From positions 1 through 64,000 of the forward strand of contig NZ_JAAVNE010000013.1 of the NCBI RefSeq assembly GCF_012103215.1: a DNA stretch of 64,000 nucleotides. The letters are read 5' to 3'. This document shows, piece by piece, positions 44,339 to 53,914 of the stretch (positions within the stretch are counted from its first letter, which is position 1; every line of letters starts with the position of its first letter). This DNA is from Falsiroseomonas selenitidurans. Lineage in GTDB: Bacteria > Pseudomonadota > Alphaproteobacteria > Acetobacterales > Acetobacteraceae. The translations under genes and the position numbers were made by a program. Under the pieces are notes generated by a model. The model was not told the origin of the DNA and did not search any database. It saw only the letters and a list, made by a program, of their open reading frames with translations.

Positions 44339-45316
44339 TCAGCCCGCCGCGGCGCCGGAGGCCTCGACCGCGCGGCGCCACTTCTCCAGCTCCTGCCGAT
44401 GGATCGCCGCCGCCTGCTCCGCCGTGGTGCCGGTGACGGTGGCGCCGAGCTGCGACAGGCGCGCCTGGATCGCCGGCTTGGCGAGGGAAACGCGCACCTC
44501 GGCCGACAGCTTCTCGATGATCGGCGCCGGCGTGCCGGTGGGGGCGAACAGCATCACCCAGGCGCCGGCATCGAAGCCGGGCACGGTTTCCGCCACCGCC
44601 GGCACATCCGCCATCAGCGGCGAACGCTGCGCGCCGGTCACCGCGATGGCGCGCAGCTTGCCCTCCGCCAGGAAGCTCGGCACCGTCAGGATGCCCTCAA
44701 TGCACATCTGCACGTCGTTGGACATGATGGCCTGCAGCGTCACCAGCCCGCCGCGATAGGGCACATGCGTCGCGTTCAGCCCGGTGGCCGCCCGCAGCAT
44801 CTCCATCGCCAGATGGTTGGTCGCACCAATGCCGGAGGAGGCGTAGTTCAGCTTCCCCGGATTGGCCTTGGAATGGGCCACCAGCTCCGCCAAGCTGTGC
44901 ACCGGCAGGCTGGGGGAGACCACCAGCACCTGCGGGAAGGTCACCATGTGCACCACCGCGGCGAAGTCCCGCTGCACATCGTAGGTGAGGTTGCGCAGCA
45001 GGGCCGGGCCGATCGCCATGTTGCCGGGCGAGCCGACGAGGAAGGTGTCGCCATCCGGCCGCGCCCGTGCCGCGATCTCCGTGCCGATGCTGCCGCCGGC
45101 GCCGGTACGGCTTTCCACGATGAAGGGCTGGCCCAGCCGCTCCGTCAGGTCCTGCGCCACCAGCCGCGCCACCACATCCACGGCGGAGCCGGGCGTATAG
45201 GGGAAGATCAGCCGCACCGGACCGCGCGGCCAGGCGGGTTGCGCCAAGGCGGGGGTTGCCAGAAGCCCGGCCGCCGCCAGGCCCAGGCCGCGCCGACCGA
45301 TCGGGAATGTCCTCAT
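44339..45316 (-). CDS. Bug-family tripartite tricarboxylate transporter substrate-binding protein
   Basis: 325 aa. Tat-like signal MRTFPIGRRGLGLAAAG ending PALAQ. The mature part shows the Bug pattern: WPRGPVRLIFPYTPGSAVD, RLGQPFIVESRTGAGGSIGTE, LNYASSGIGATNHLAMEML. Such proteins bind carboxylates. No TctA/TctB membrane genes are nearby, a common situation for Bug proteins. It is between the Dpp operon and the flavoprotein gene; its stop abuts the latter's start. Confidence 0.92.
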   Translation of the reverse strand: MRTFPIGRRGLGLAAAGLLATPALAQPAWPRGPVRLIFPYTPGSAVDVVARLVAQDLTERLGQPFIVESRTGAGGSIGTEIAARARPDGDTFLVGSPGNMAIGPALLRNLTYDVQRDFAAVVHMVTFPQVLVVSPSLPVHSLAELVAHSKANPGKLNYASSGIGATNHLAMEMLRAATGLNATHVPYRGGLVTLQAIMSNDVQMCIEGILTVPSFLAEGKLRAIAVTGAQRSPLMADVPAVAETVPGFDAGAWVMLFAPTGTPAPIIEKLSAEVRVSLAKPAIQARLSQLGATVTGTTAEQAAAIHRQELEKWRRAVEASGAAAG

Positions 45317-45435
45317 GGCCTTGTCTCCTCCATGCTGCCGCTTCGCTGGCGGCTTGTGTGGCAGGAGGGTGCGGCCGCTTGCCCAGCCGAGGCAAGGCTG
45401 GCGCAGACAGGCAAGGGCTCAGTCGCGCCGCGGCA

Positions 45436-46404
45436 TCACTCCGCGAAGTGGCAGGCGGCCGCCTGGCCCGGCCAATCCGCCCGCAGCGCCGGATCCTGCT
45501 GCGCGCACAGCGCCTGGGCGCGCGGGCAGCGGGTGCGGAAGCGGCAGCCGGAGGGCAGGTTGGTCGGGCTCGGCGGCTCCCCTTCCAGGGAGAAGGTGTC
45601 GGTCACACGGGCGCCGCCGATGCGCGGGATCGCCGCCAGCAGGGACTGCGTGTAGGGGTGGCGCGGCGTGGCGAAGATCCGCGACGTCTCGCCGATCTCC
45701 ACCACCCGGCCGAGATACATCACGGCGACGCGGTCGCAGATCATCCGCACCACCGACAGGTCGTGCGAGACGAACAGGTAGGTCAGGCCGAATTGTTCCT
45801 GCAGCGACAGGAACAGCTTCAGGATCACCGCCTGCACCGAGACATCGAGCCCGGAGGTCGGCTCGTCCAGGATGACCACGGAAGGCTTGAGCGTGAGGAT
45901 GCGCGCCAGCCCGACACGGCGCTGCTGCCCGCCGCTGATTTCATGCGGGTAGAGGTCCAGATGCGTCTCCGGCAGACCGACCGCGGCCAGGATCTCACGC
46001 ACCCGCGCCTCGCGCTCCGGCTCCTTCAGCGCGGTGTGGACGATCAGCGGTTCATGCAGGGAGGCGCGGATGGTCCAGCGCGGGTCCAGCGAGGCGCCGG
46101 GGTCCTGGTAGCAATATTGCAGATGCTGGCGCAGGCCGCGGCTTTCATGCGGGCGCAGGCGCGCGATGTCCTGGCCCTGGAACATCACCTCCCCGGCTGT
46201 CGCGGTGTGGATGCCCATCAGCGTCTTGCCGAGGGTGGATTTGCCGCAGCCGGACTCGCCGACGATGCCGAGGATCTCGCCCGGCTGCACGGTGAAGGAG
46301 ACATCGTCCAGCGCCCGCAGCCAGCCGATGCGGCGCTTCCACAGATTGCGCACGGGGAAATACTTGCGGAGGTCGCGCACCTCCAGGATCGGCGCGGCAC
46401 TCAT
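45436..46404 (-). CDS. dppF: Dipeptide/oligopeptide-type ABC transporter ATP-binding protein
   Basis: 322 aa. Walker A GESGCGKST near 49-57, Q-loop CYQDPGASLDP, signature ISGGQQRRV, Walker B VVILDEPTSGLDV and the C-terminal HPY region (HPYTQSLLAAI ... GCRFRTRCP). Its ATG overlaps the dppD stop (ATGA). Fifth gene of the minus-strand operon that starts with the binding protein at 50895. Confidence 0.93.
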   Translation of the reverse strand: MSAAPILEVRDLRKYFPVRNLWKRRIGWLRALDDVSFTVQPGEILGIVGESGCGKSTLGKTLMGIHTATAGEVMFQGQDIARLRPHESRGLRQHLQYCYQDPGASLDPRWTIRASLHEPLIVHTALKEPEREARVREILAAVGLPETHLDLYPHEISGGQQRRVGLARILTLKPSVVILDEPTSGLDVSVQAVILKLFLSLQEQFGLTYLFVSHDLSVVRMICDRVAVMYLGRVVEIGETSRIFATPRHPYTQSLLAAIPRIGGARVTDTFSLEGEPPSPTNLPSGCRFRTRCPRAQALCAQQDPALRADWPGQAAACHFAE

Positions 46405-47411
46405 GCCTCGGCATCCGTCAGCCGGTGGTGGCAGCGCACGACATGGCCCGGCCCGGCCTGTTCCGGCGGCGGCCGCTGCGCAAGGCAGACGGCGGAGGCG
46501 CGCTCGCAGCGCGGGTTGAAGCGGCAGCCGGGGGGTGGGTCGATCAGGCGGGGGATCTCGCCGGGAATGCCGCGCAGCCCGGTCTCGGCGGAGGGCAGGC
46601 TGTCCAGCAGCTTGCGGGTGTAGGGGTGACTGGGCCGATTGAAGAACTCGGCGACCGGCGCTTCCTCAACCTCCTGCCCCGCATACATCACGGTGATGCG
46701 GTCGCAGATCTCATAGGCAGCGCCGAGGTCATGGGTGGTGAACAGCACCGCGACGTTGTGTTCCCGCGCCAGCCCCTTCAGCAGCTTCAGGATCTGCGCC
46801 TGCACCGTCACGTCCAGCGCCGTGGTGGGCTCGTCCGCGATGACCAGCTTCGGCTCCGGCAGCAGTGCCATGGCGATCATCAGCCGCTGGCGCTGCCCGC
46901 CCGAGACCTCGTGCGGGTATTTGCGCAGCAGCGCCTCCGGGTTCGGCAGCTGCACCTGGCGCAGCATCGCCACCACCCGCGCGTGATCCGCCTCGCGGCG
47001 CGCGCGGCCGGTGGGCGGGTTGGCGGTGCGGGCCAGCGGCGACTTCCAGCGCATCAGATCGGCGATCTGCGTGCCGATGGTGAAGACCGGGTTGAAGGCG
47101 GTGGAAGGGTCCTGCGGGATATAGGCGATCTCCCGCCCCCGCACCTCCGCCGCCAGACGGGCCTCCGGCAGGTCCAGCAGGTTGCGGCCGCCGAAGGTCA
47201 CGCGGCCGGAATCGATGCGCGCCGCATTGGGTGGCAGGATGCCGAGGATGGCGCGCGCCAGCGTGGTCTTGCCGCAGCCGGATTCACCGACCAGGCCGCG
47301 GATCTCGCCCGGCCGGATGGCGCATTGCACGCCATCCAGCACCCGCGCGATGCCGGCATCCGAGGCGAAGGAGACGCGCAGATCCTGCACCGCGATCAGG
47401 TCACCGTCCAC
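46401..47411 (-). CDS. dppD: Dipeptide/oligopeptide-type ABC transporter ATP-binding protein
   Basis: 336 aa from GTG 47411, 11 bp inside the permease gene. Walker A GESGCGKTT, Q-loop YIPQDPSTAFNP, signature VSGGQRQRL, Walker B LVIADEPTTALDV, and the HPY C-terminus with two Cys (GCRFNPRCE). The insert LARTANPPTGRARR near 105-118 is longer than in the other DppD copies here. Confidence 0.9.
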   Translation of the reverse strand: MDGDLIAVQDLRVSFASDAGIARVLDGVQCAIRPGEIRGLVGESGCGKTTLARAILGILPPNAARIDSGRVTFGGRNLLDLPEARLAAEVRGREIAYIPQDPSTAFNPVFTIGTQIADLMRWKSPLARTANPPTGRARREADHARVVAMLRQVQLPNPEALLRKYPHEVSGGQRQRLMIAMALLPEPKLVIADEPTTALDVTVQAQILKLLKGLAREHNVAVLFTTHDLGAAYEICDRITVMYAGQEVEEAPVAEFFNRPSHPYTRKLLDSLPSAETGLRGIPGEIPRLIDPPPGCRFNPRCERASAVCLAQRPPPEQAGPGHVVRCHHRLTDAEA

Positions 47412-48252
47412 GGGAAGCCCGCCGCAGCCGGGGGTCGAGCACGTCGCGCAGGCCGTCGCCCAGCAGGTTGAAGCCCATCACCACGATGAAGATCGCCAGC
47501 CCGGGAAAGGCCGCATACCACCAGGCCATGGGCAGGTACTCCCGGGACTCCGCGATGGTGCGCCCCCATTCGGGTGTCGGTGGCGGCGGGCCGAGGCCGA
47601 GGAAGCCGAGCGTCGCGGCGGTGAGAATGGTGCCACCCATGCCGATGGTGGTGCGCACGATGATGGAGGAGGAGATGGAGGGCAGGATGTGCAGCACCAT
47701 GACGCGGAAGGGCGAACAGCCCAGCGCGATGGCGGCCTCCACGAAGGTCTCCTTCTTGCAGGACCGGGTCTCGGCATAGACCAGCCGCGCCCAGAAGGGC
47801 CAGTAGGTGACCGACAGCGCCAGGATGACGTTCTCGATGGAAGGGCCGAGGGTCTGCGCGATGGCGATGGCCAGCACGATCTGCGGCACGGCGAGGAACA
47901 CGTCGGAGCCACGCATCAGCAGGTCGCTGCCCAGGCCTTCGTAGTAGCCGGCGACGAGCCCGATCGGCACGCCGATCAGCACCGCGACGAGGATGGCGAC
48001 CACGGCGATGGTCAGCGTGATGCGCGCGCCGAACAGCAGCCGCGAATAGATGTCGCTGCCCATGCGGTCCGTGCCCAGCCAATTGTCCGGGTTGGGCGGG
48101 CTGAGGCGGATCCCGGTGTGGAACTCCGCCACATCGGCCGGGTGGGTGGACAGGATCGGCGCCAGGATGGCGGCCAGCACCACCACCAGGATCAGCGCCA
48201 GCCCGAACATGGAGGCGCGATCCTCCGCCAGCTTGCGCAGGACTTGTCGCAT
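47401..48252 (-). CDS. dppC: Dipeptide/oligopeptide-type ABC transporter permease
   Basis: 283 aa. First helix at about 15-37 (MFGLALILVVVLAAILAPIL), LGTDRMGSDIYSRLLFGARI, then five further helices with the EAA loop (EAAIALGCSPFRVMVLHIL). The start ATG shares one base with the dppB stop (TGATG). The frame further upstream is noise. Confidence 0.92.
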   Translation of the reverse strand: MRQVLRKLAEDRASMFGLALILVVVLAAILAPILSTHPADVAEFHTGIRLSPPNPDNWLGTDRMGSDIYSRLLFGARITLTIAVVAILVAVLIGVPIGLVAGYYEGLGSDLLMRGSDVFLAVPQIVLAIAIAQTLGPSIENVILALSVTYWPFWARLVYAETRSCKKETFVEAAIALGCSPFRVMVLHILPSISSSIIVRTTIGMGGTILTAATLGFLGLGPPPPTPEWGRTIAESREYLPMAWWYAAFPGLAIFIVVMGFNLLGDGLRDVLDPRLRRASRGR

Positions 48253-49256
48253 CAGCGGGTCTCCCGCGGGTCGATCAGCCCCTGCAGGATATCGACCACG
48301 AGGTTCACCACGATGAACATGGTGCCGGCGACCAGCGTGAAGCCCATCACCGCGTTGTAGTCGGAGTTCAGGATCGAATTCACCGCGAAGAGACCAAGGC
48401 CGGGCCAGTCGAACACCGCTTCCACCACCACGGCACCGGCGAGCAGGATGCCGAAGATCAGGCCGATCTGCGTGACGGTGCCGATCAGCGCGTTGCGCAG
48501 AACGTATTTCCACACGATCTGCCAGCGCGGATAGCCCATCGCCGTCTCGTACAGCACATAGCTGCTCTCCAGCGCGTTCAGCACCCCGGCACGGGTGAAG
48601 CGCACGATGGTAGCGGCCGCCGGCAGCGCCAGGGTGGCGACCGGCAGCACCATGTGGTGGAAGGCATCCAGAAGCGTTTCCATGTCCCAGTTGATCAGGG
48701 AATCGATGACGTAGAAGCCGGTGATCGGCTCCGGCCCCCAGCCCTCCACGCGCCCGGTCAGCGGCGTGATGCCGAGTTGCATGGAAAAGAACAGCTGCAG
48801 CAGGATGGCGAACCAGAAGCTGGCGATGGCGAGGCCGGCGATGGTCACCAGCCGCAGCGCGTGGTCGATCCAGGAATTGCGCTTGAGCGCCGCGACCACG
48901 CCCAGCGGCACGCCCACCAGAGTCGCCACCACCACTGTCACCAGCGTCAGTTCCAGCGTTGCCGGCAGCCGGCTGAGCAGATCCTCCGAGACCGGGCGGC
49001 CGGTGTAGATGCTGCGGCCCATGTCGCCGGTGAAGATGGATTGCACGTAGCGCAGGAACTGGATGTGCAGCGGCTGGTCCAGGCCCAGCCGCTGGCGCAT
49101 CTCCGCGATGGTGGCGGCGGAGGCGTTCTCCCCGGCCGCGAAGGCCGCGGGGTCAGCCGGAATCACGTGCGAGATGAAGAAGACGATCGCCAGCAGGCCG
49201 AGCAGCGTGGGGACGAACCACACCATCCGGTTGACGACAAGGACAAGGATCCTCAC
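48252..49256 (-). CDS. dppB: Dipeptide/oligopeptide-type ABC transporter permease
   Basis: 334 aa from GTG 49256 (VRILVLVVNRMVWFVPTLLG); an internal ATG is a weaker alternative. Six membrane segments with the loop RLGLDQPLHIQFLRYV and GDMGRSIYTGRPV, as in DppB. It follows the binding-protein gene by 40 bp and is coupled to dppC. Confidence 0.9.
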   Translation of the reverse strand: MRILVLVVNRMVWFVPTLLGLLAIVFFISHVIPADPAAFAAGENASAATIAEMRQRLGLDQPLHIQFLRYVQSIFTGDMGRSIYTGRPVSEDLLSRLPATLELTLVTVVVATLVGVPLGVVAALKRNSWIDHALRLVTIAGLAIASFWFAILLQLFFSMQLGITPLTGRVEGWGPEPITGFYVIDSLINWDMETLLDAFHHMVLPVATLALPAAATIVRFTRAGVLNALESSYVLYETAMGYPRWQIVWKYVLRNALIGTVTQIGLIFGILLAGAVVVEAVFDWPGLGLFAVNSILNSDYNAVMGFTLVAGTMFIVVNLVVDILQGLIDPRETR

Positions 49257-49296
49257 CGGGCAGCGCCGTACGCCGCCCGGGGTGGCCGACGCGACC

Positions 49297-50895
49297 TCAC
49301 GTGATGCTGAGCCAGCGCATCTCCTGCCCATCGCCGATCGGGCAGAACCGCACGCCGCTGACATTCTTGCGGAAGGGCCCGTACCACTTGGTGTTGTGGA
49401 TGAAGATCGCCGCCGCATCCTCCGACGAGATGCGCGCCACCTGTTCGTACAGCGGTGCGCGCTTCGCCTGGTCCGGCGTGGCCAGCGCCTCGTTCAGCAG
49501 GCGGTCGACCTCCGGGTTCGCGTAGTAGCTGGCATTGCCGCCGCGGTGGCGGTTGGTGTGCAGCAATTCGCCGGCCCAGTTGTGCGGATCCGCGTAGTAG
49601 GTGGAGCGCCAGAGGAACAGCAGGTCGTACATCTGCTCCGGGTCGCGCATCTTGTTGGACACCACGGGCCAGGGCTCGTTCAGCAGGCGGCTCGGGATGC
49701 CGGCGCGGGTCAGGCCGTTCTGCAGCAGGGACGCCGCCTGGATCGACTGCTCGTAGCCGATCATGCCGGCGACCACGATCTCCCGCATCGGGGCCTGGAC
49801 GCGGGCCAGATACCACTTCGCCTTGTCGATGTCGTAGGTGTAGCCCGGCAGGTCCTTCGGCGCGCCCCACATCGGGTTCGGCACCACGCCGGTGTTCCGC
49901 ACCACGGAGCCGCCGAGGATGTTGTTGATCCAGCCATCATAGTCGAAGGCATGGCAGAGCGCCTTGCGGAAGTTGATGTCGTTCATCGGCGCGCGCTGGT
50001 TGTGAATGCAGGAATAGAACAGCCGCGTGGATTCCGCCTCCATCACGTTCAGGTTCGCATCCGCCTGCAGCCGCACGATCTGGTCCTGCGGCATGTAGGG
50101 GTCGGTGCCCTGGAAGTCGCCGCGGATCAGCCCCAGCACGCGGCTGTTCACCTCCGCCACGTAGCGGAAATCGATCTCCGCGATGCCGGCCGGGCCGAGG
50201 AAGTGCTTGTCGAAGCGCTGCGCCAGGAAGCCGCGCGCCGGGTCGAACCGGCGGATGATGTAGGAACCCGAACCCGCGTCGTTGCGGCCGATGAAGGCCT
50301 GGCCCCAGTCTCCGTCCCGCTCGTTGCGCTTGAGCAGGGCACTGTTCACCACATAGATGTCGTGCGTGGTGGCGGCGAAGATGGCCGATGGCGTGGTCAG
50401 GTTGAACTGCACCGTGTGGCGGTCCAGCGCCTTGGTGCTGCCGGGCGCGACCAGCGGGGCAAAGAGCGGATAGGCGCCCTTCTTCACCGCCAGGATGCGC
50501 TCCATCGAATAGACCACATCCTCCGACGTCAGCGGCGCGCCGTCATGGAAGGTGACGCCCTGGCGCAGCTTGAAGGTGTAGGTCTTGCCGTCTTCGGATG
50601 CGGTGTAGGATTCGGCCAGCCACGGCTCCAGCTTCGGCGGGTTGTCCACCCAGCGCATCAGACCGTCGTAGCAGTTCAGCCGGTAGGCCACGCGCCCCAC
50701 ATCGAAGGTGGCGTGCGGGTCCATCGTGTCATAGGCGCTGCCATTGGCGAAGACGATGCGCCCGCCGCCGCCGCGCTGCGCTTCCGCGATATGCGGCATG
50801 CCGACGGCACCGGCGGTGCCCAGGGCGGCACCTGCCTTCAGCAGGTCGCGGCGACCGATACCCGCCACGAGATCCTTCGTGTCGCGCGTTGCCAT
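49297..50895 (-). CDS. Dpp/Opp-type ABC transporter substrate-binding protein (family 5)
   Basis: 532 aa from ATG 50895. Tat-like signal (AGIGRRDLLKAGAALG ... IAEAQ). SBP_bac_5 marks: YTFKLRQGVTFHDGAPLTSED near 115-135. First gene of the second Dpp operon. Divergent from the SDR gene at 51096 across 200 bp. Ligand unknown. Confidence 0.92.
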   Translation of the reverse strand: MATRDTKDLVAGIGRRDLLKAGAALGTAGAVGMPHIAEAQRGGGGRIVFANGSAYDTMDPHATFDVGRVAYRLNCYDGLMRWVDNPPKLEPWLAESYTASEDGKTYTFKLRQGVTFHDGAPLTSEDVVYSMERILAVKKGAYPLFAPLVAPGSTKALDRHTVQFNLTTPSAIFAATTHDIYVVNSALLKRNERDGDWGQAFIGRNDAGSGSYIIRRFDPARGFLAQRFDKHFLGPAGIAEIDFRYVAEVNSRVLGLIRGDFQGTDPYMPQDQIVRLQADANLNVMEAESTRLFYSCIHNQRAPMNDINFRKALCHAFDYDGWINNILGGSVVRNTGVVPNPMWGAPKDLPGYTYDIDKAKWYLARVQAPMREIVVAGMIGYEQSIQAASLLQNGLTRAGIPSRLLNEPWPVVSNKMRDPEQMYDLLFLWRSTYYADPHNWAGELLHTNRHRGGNASYYANPEVDRLLNEALATPDQAKRAPLYEQVARISSEDAAAIFIHNTKWYGPFRKNVSGVRFCPIGDGQEMRWLSIT

Positions 50896-51095
50896 TTGAG
50901 CATCCCCGTCTCTGGTCGCGGGATGCTGCACTTCGGCGAACGCGCCCGTCAAGCCGCGTTCGACAGGACAAAGGCGCCCCGCGCGGTTGCCGCCGGCGCT
51001 CGGCACCGATAGCGTTCGCGTCGGCGCGCCGCGAGGCGGCGCCGCACGCCGCCCCGCCGCCCCGCCGCCAAGGCCCGCCGAAAGGATCCACCCTG

Positions 51096-51848
51096 ATGCC
51101 CACCGAAAGCAAGGTCGCATTGGTGACGGGTGGTGCCCGCGGCATCGGCCGCGGCTGCGTGCACGCCCTGGCCGAACGCGGCCATGACATCGTCATCGTC
51201 GATATGCTGCGCCCGGAGATGGAGCGCACGGCGGCGGAGGTCGCCGCCATGGGCCGCGCCGTGATGGTCGAGGAGGCGGATGTGGCCGACCACGGCCGCG
51301 CCCGCGCCATCGCCGCCGCCGTCGCCGCCCGCTTCGGCCGCTGCGACGTGCTGGTGAACAATGCCGGTCGCGGCAACCCCACCGGCATCCTGGACATCAC
51401 CGAGGAGGGCTTCGACCGGACCATCGCGGTGAACCTGAAGTCCTGCTTCAACTACATCCAGGCCTTCGTGCCGATGATGCTGGAAGGCGGCGGCGGGCGC
51501 ATCGTCTCCATGTCCTCGCTCAATGCGCATACCGGCGGCGTCACCAGCGCCGTCTCCAAATTCTCCTACGCCGCGGCCAAGGCCGGCATCATCGGCATGA
51601 CCAAGGCGCTGGCCAAGGAACTGGGTCCCACCATCGCCATCAACTGCGTCTGCCCCGGCGTGATCGAGACCGAGGTCGGCAACAGCCTGACCAAGGCGCG
51701 CGGGCCGGAACTGGCCAGGAAGATCACGCTGGGCCGCCTCGGCACCCCGGCCGACGTGGCGCAGCTCGTCGCCTTCCTGGCCACCGTGGAGCCCTGCTTC
51801 ATCACCGGCCAGGCCATCACCATCGACGGCTTCCAGTGGGAGATCTGA
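51096..51848 (+). CDS. Short-chain dehydrogenase/reductase (SDR)
   Basis: 250 aa classical SDR. TGGARGIGRG (11-20) binds NAD(P); Asp36 (VIVDM) favours NAD. NNAG at 88-91 and the active-site Tyr158-x3-Lys162 (FSYAAAK) with upstream Ser140/141. ATG 51096 is preceded by AAAGGA. It is followed by hyuA after 5 bp, so the SDR, HyuA and HyuB form one operon. Confidence 0.93.
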   Translation: MPTESKVALVTGGARGIGRGCVHALAERGHDIVIVDMLRPEMERTAAEVAAMGRAVMVEEADVADHGRARAIAAAVAARFGRCDVLVNNAGRGNPTGILDITEEGFDRTIAVNLKSCFNYIQAFVPMMLEGGGGRIVSMSSLNAHTGGVTSAVSKFSYAAAKAGIIGMTKALAKELGPTIAINCVCPGVIETEVGNSLTKARGPELARKITLGRLGTPADVAQLVAFLATVEPCFITGQAITIDGFQWEI

Positions 51849-51853
51849 GCGCC

Positions 51854-53914
51854 ATGGCGCCCCGCTCCTTCCGTGTCGGCGTCGATATCGGCGGCACCTT
51901 CGCGGATTTCTGCGTGCTGGACGAAGCGACCGGCGCGCTCTCCACCCTCAAGGTGCTGTCCACGCCCGCGACGCCGGGGCGCGAAGTGATCGACGGGCTG
52001 CAAGGCGCCCAGCAGCGTTTCGGCATCGCTCCCTCGGAGATCGCCTGGTTCACCCACGGCACCACCGTGGGCGTGAATGCCGTGATCCAGCGCAAGGGCA
52101 TCCGCCTGGCCCTGTTCGTCACCCGCAACTTCCGCGACGTGCTGGAACTCGCGCGGCTGAAGACGCCCGACCCCTACGACCTTCTCTCCCGCCGTCCGGA
52201 CCCGCTGGTGCCGCGGGAGCGGGTGATGGAGATTGAGGGTCGCCTGAACGCCGATGGCAGCGAGGCCGCGCCGCTGGTGGAGGATTCCGTGGTGGCGGCG
52301 CTGGCGGCGGCAGAAGCGGCGGGCGCGGAAGGCATCGTGCTGGCGCTGCTGCACAGCTACCGCAACCCGGCGCAGGAACACCAGGCGCGCGCCATCCTGC
52401 AGCGGCTGCGGCCCGACATGCCGGTCTTCTGTTCCGCCGATGTCTGGCCGATCATCCGTGAATACGAGCGCAGCATCACCGCGGTGGTGCACGGCCATGT
52501 GCAGCCGCGCGTCGCCTTCTACCTCGCCTCCCTCCAGGCGGCGCTCGCCGGGGCGGGGGTGGCGGCGGAAGCGATGGTGACGAAGTCCAATGGCGGTGTG
52601 ATGCGCGCCGAACTGGGCAAGACCCGCTGCGTGGAGATGCTGCTTTCCGGCACCGCGGCCGGCGCCATCGGCGCCGCCTTCGTGGCGCGGGAAGCCGGCG
52701 TCGCACGGGCGATGAGCCTGGACATCGGCGGCACCAGCGCCGATGTCGCCGTCATCGCCGATGGCGCGCCGAGCTATGGCACCGGGGAGCGGGTCGGCGA
52801 CTTTCCCGTCTACATCCCGACGGTCGCCGTCACCTCCATCGGCGAGGGCGGTGGCTCGATCGCCGCGGTGGATGCGCTGGGCCGGCTGACCGTGGGGCCG
52901 GAAAGCGCCGGCTCCACCCCCGGCCCGGCCTGCTATGGCCGTGGCGGCACGCGCGCCACCATCACGGATGCGATGTGCGTGCTCGGCTTCATCGGCCATG
53001 GCGCGCTGGGCTACAATGCGGTGCAGGTGCGCGCGGACCTCGCCACCCAGGCGGTGGACGGGATCGCGCAGGCGCTGGGCCGCACACGCCAGCAGGCGGC
53101 GGAGGCCATCGTGCAGGTCGCCGTCAGCGGCATGTACCGGGAGGTCAGCAAGCTCGCGGCACGGCAGGGCGTGGATCCGCGCGATTTCTGCCTGATGCCC
53201 TTCGGCGGCGCCGGCCCCATGCTGGGCGGGCTGCTGGCGCGCGAGCTTGGGATGCGGGAGATGCTGATCCCCGCCACGCCCGGCGTGCTGTCCGCCCTCG
53301 GCGGGCTGATCGCCGATATCCGCAGCGATTTCATCGAGACGGTCTATGCCGATCTCGATTCCGCTACCCTCCCCACCCTGCTCGCCGCCTTCGCCCGGCT
53401 GCGGGTGGAGGCGGAGCGCTGGATCCGGCAGGACCAGCGCTTCACCGGCGCCATCGCCTTCCGCCCCTCCGCCGAGATGCGCTACCGGGGCCAGTCCTTC
53501 GAGATCGAGGTTCCGCTGCAGGAATCCTGGATCGAGGCCGGCGACCTGGCGGCGATGACCGAAGCCTTCCACCAGGCGCATGAGACGCTGTACGGCCATG
53601 CCGACCGCGGCGCGCCGCTGCAGGCCATCGCGCTGCGCATCGTCGTCGCCGGCACCGTCCCGGCGCCGCGCCTGCCCGAACAGGCGCGCGTGGCGGGCAC
53701 GCCCGAGGTGCTGCGGGAGGTGGAGATCTGGCTGGATGGCCGCGCGCAGCGCGCGCCGCTGTACCGCCGCGACGCGCTGCGCCATGGCCACCGCTTCGCC
53801 GGCCCCTGCATCGTGCTGCAGGATGACTGCACCAGCTGCATCCCGCCCGGCATGGCGGGCGAGGTGGACCGCATGGGCAATCTGCGGCTGACGCAGGAAG
53901 GCGCGCGCGCATGA
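51854..53914 (+). CDS. hyuA: Hydantoinase/oxoprolinase subunit A
   Basis: 686 aa. ASKHA ATPase motifs VGVDIGGTFADF at the N-terminus, SLDIGGTSADV in the middle, and GEGGGSIAAVDALG. Family members hydrolyse cyclic imides or lactams (hydantoins, oxoproline) or carboxylate ketones, with ATP. ATG 51854 is 5 bp after the SDR stop. Its stop overlaps hyuB in ATGA. In this setting the substrate is probably a lactam-like or ketone intermediate. Confidence 0.92.
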   Translation: MAPRSFRVGVDIGGTFADFCVLDEATGALSTLKVLSTPATPGREVIDGLQGAQQRFGIAPSEIAWFTHGTTVGVNAVIQRKGIRLALFVTRNFRDVLELARLKTPDPYDLLSRRPDPLVPRERVMEIEGRLNADGSEAAPLVEDSVVAALAAAEAAGAEGIVLALLHSYRNPAQEHQARAILQRLRPDMPVFCSADVWPIIREYERSITAVVHGHVQPRVAFYLASLQAALAGAGVAAEAMVTKSNGGVMRAELGKTRCVEMLLSGTAAGAIGAAFVAREAGVARAMSLDIGGTSADVAVIADGAPSYGTGERVGDFPVYIPTVAVTSIGEGGGSIAAVDALGRLTVGPESAGSTPGPACYGRGGTRATITDAMCVLGFIGHGALGYNAVQVRADLATQAVDGIAQALGRTRQQAAEAIVQVAVSGMYREVSKLAARQGVDPRDFCLMPFGGAGPMLGGLLARELGMREMLIPATPGVLSALGGLIADIRSDFIETVYADLDSATLPTLLAAFARLRVEAERWIRQDQRFTGAIAFRPSAEMRYRGQSFEIEVPLQESWIEAGDLAAMTEAFHQAHETLYGHADRGAPLQAIALRIVVAGTVPAPRLPEQARVAGTPEVLREVEIWLDGRAQRAPLYRRDALRHGHRFAGPCIVLQDDCTSCIPPGMAGEVDRMGNLRLTQEGARA

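Noticed and set aside
42236..45655. 1139-codon plus-strand frame
   Set aside because: Antisense to the flavoprotein and Bug genes; Arg/Gly/His-rich without motifs.
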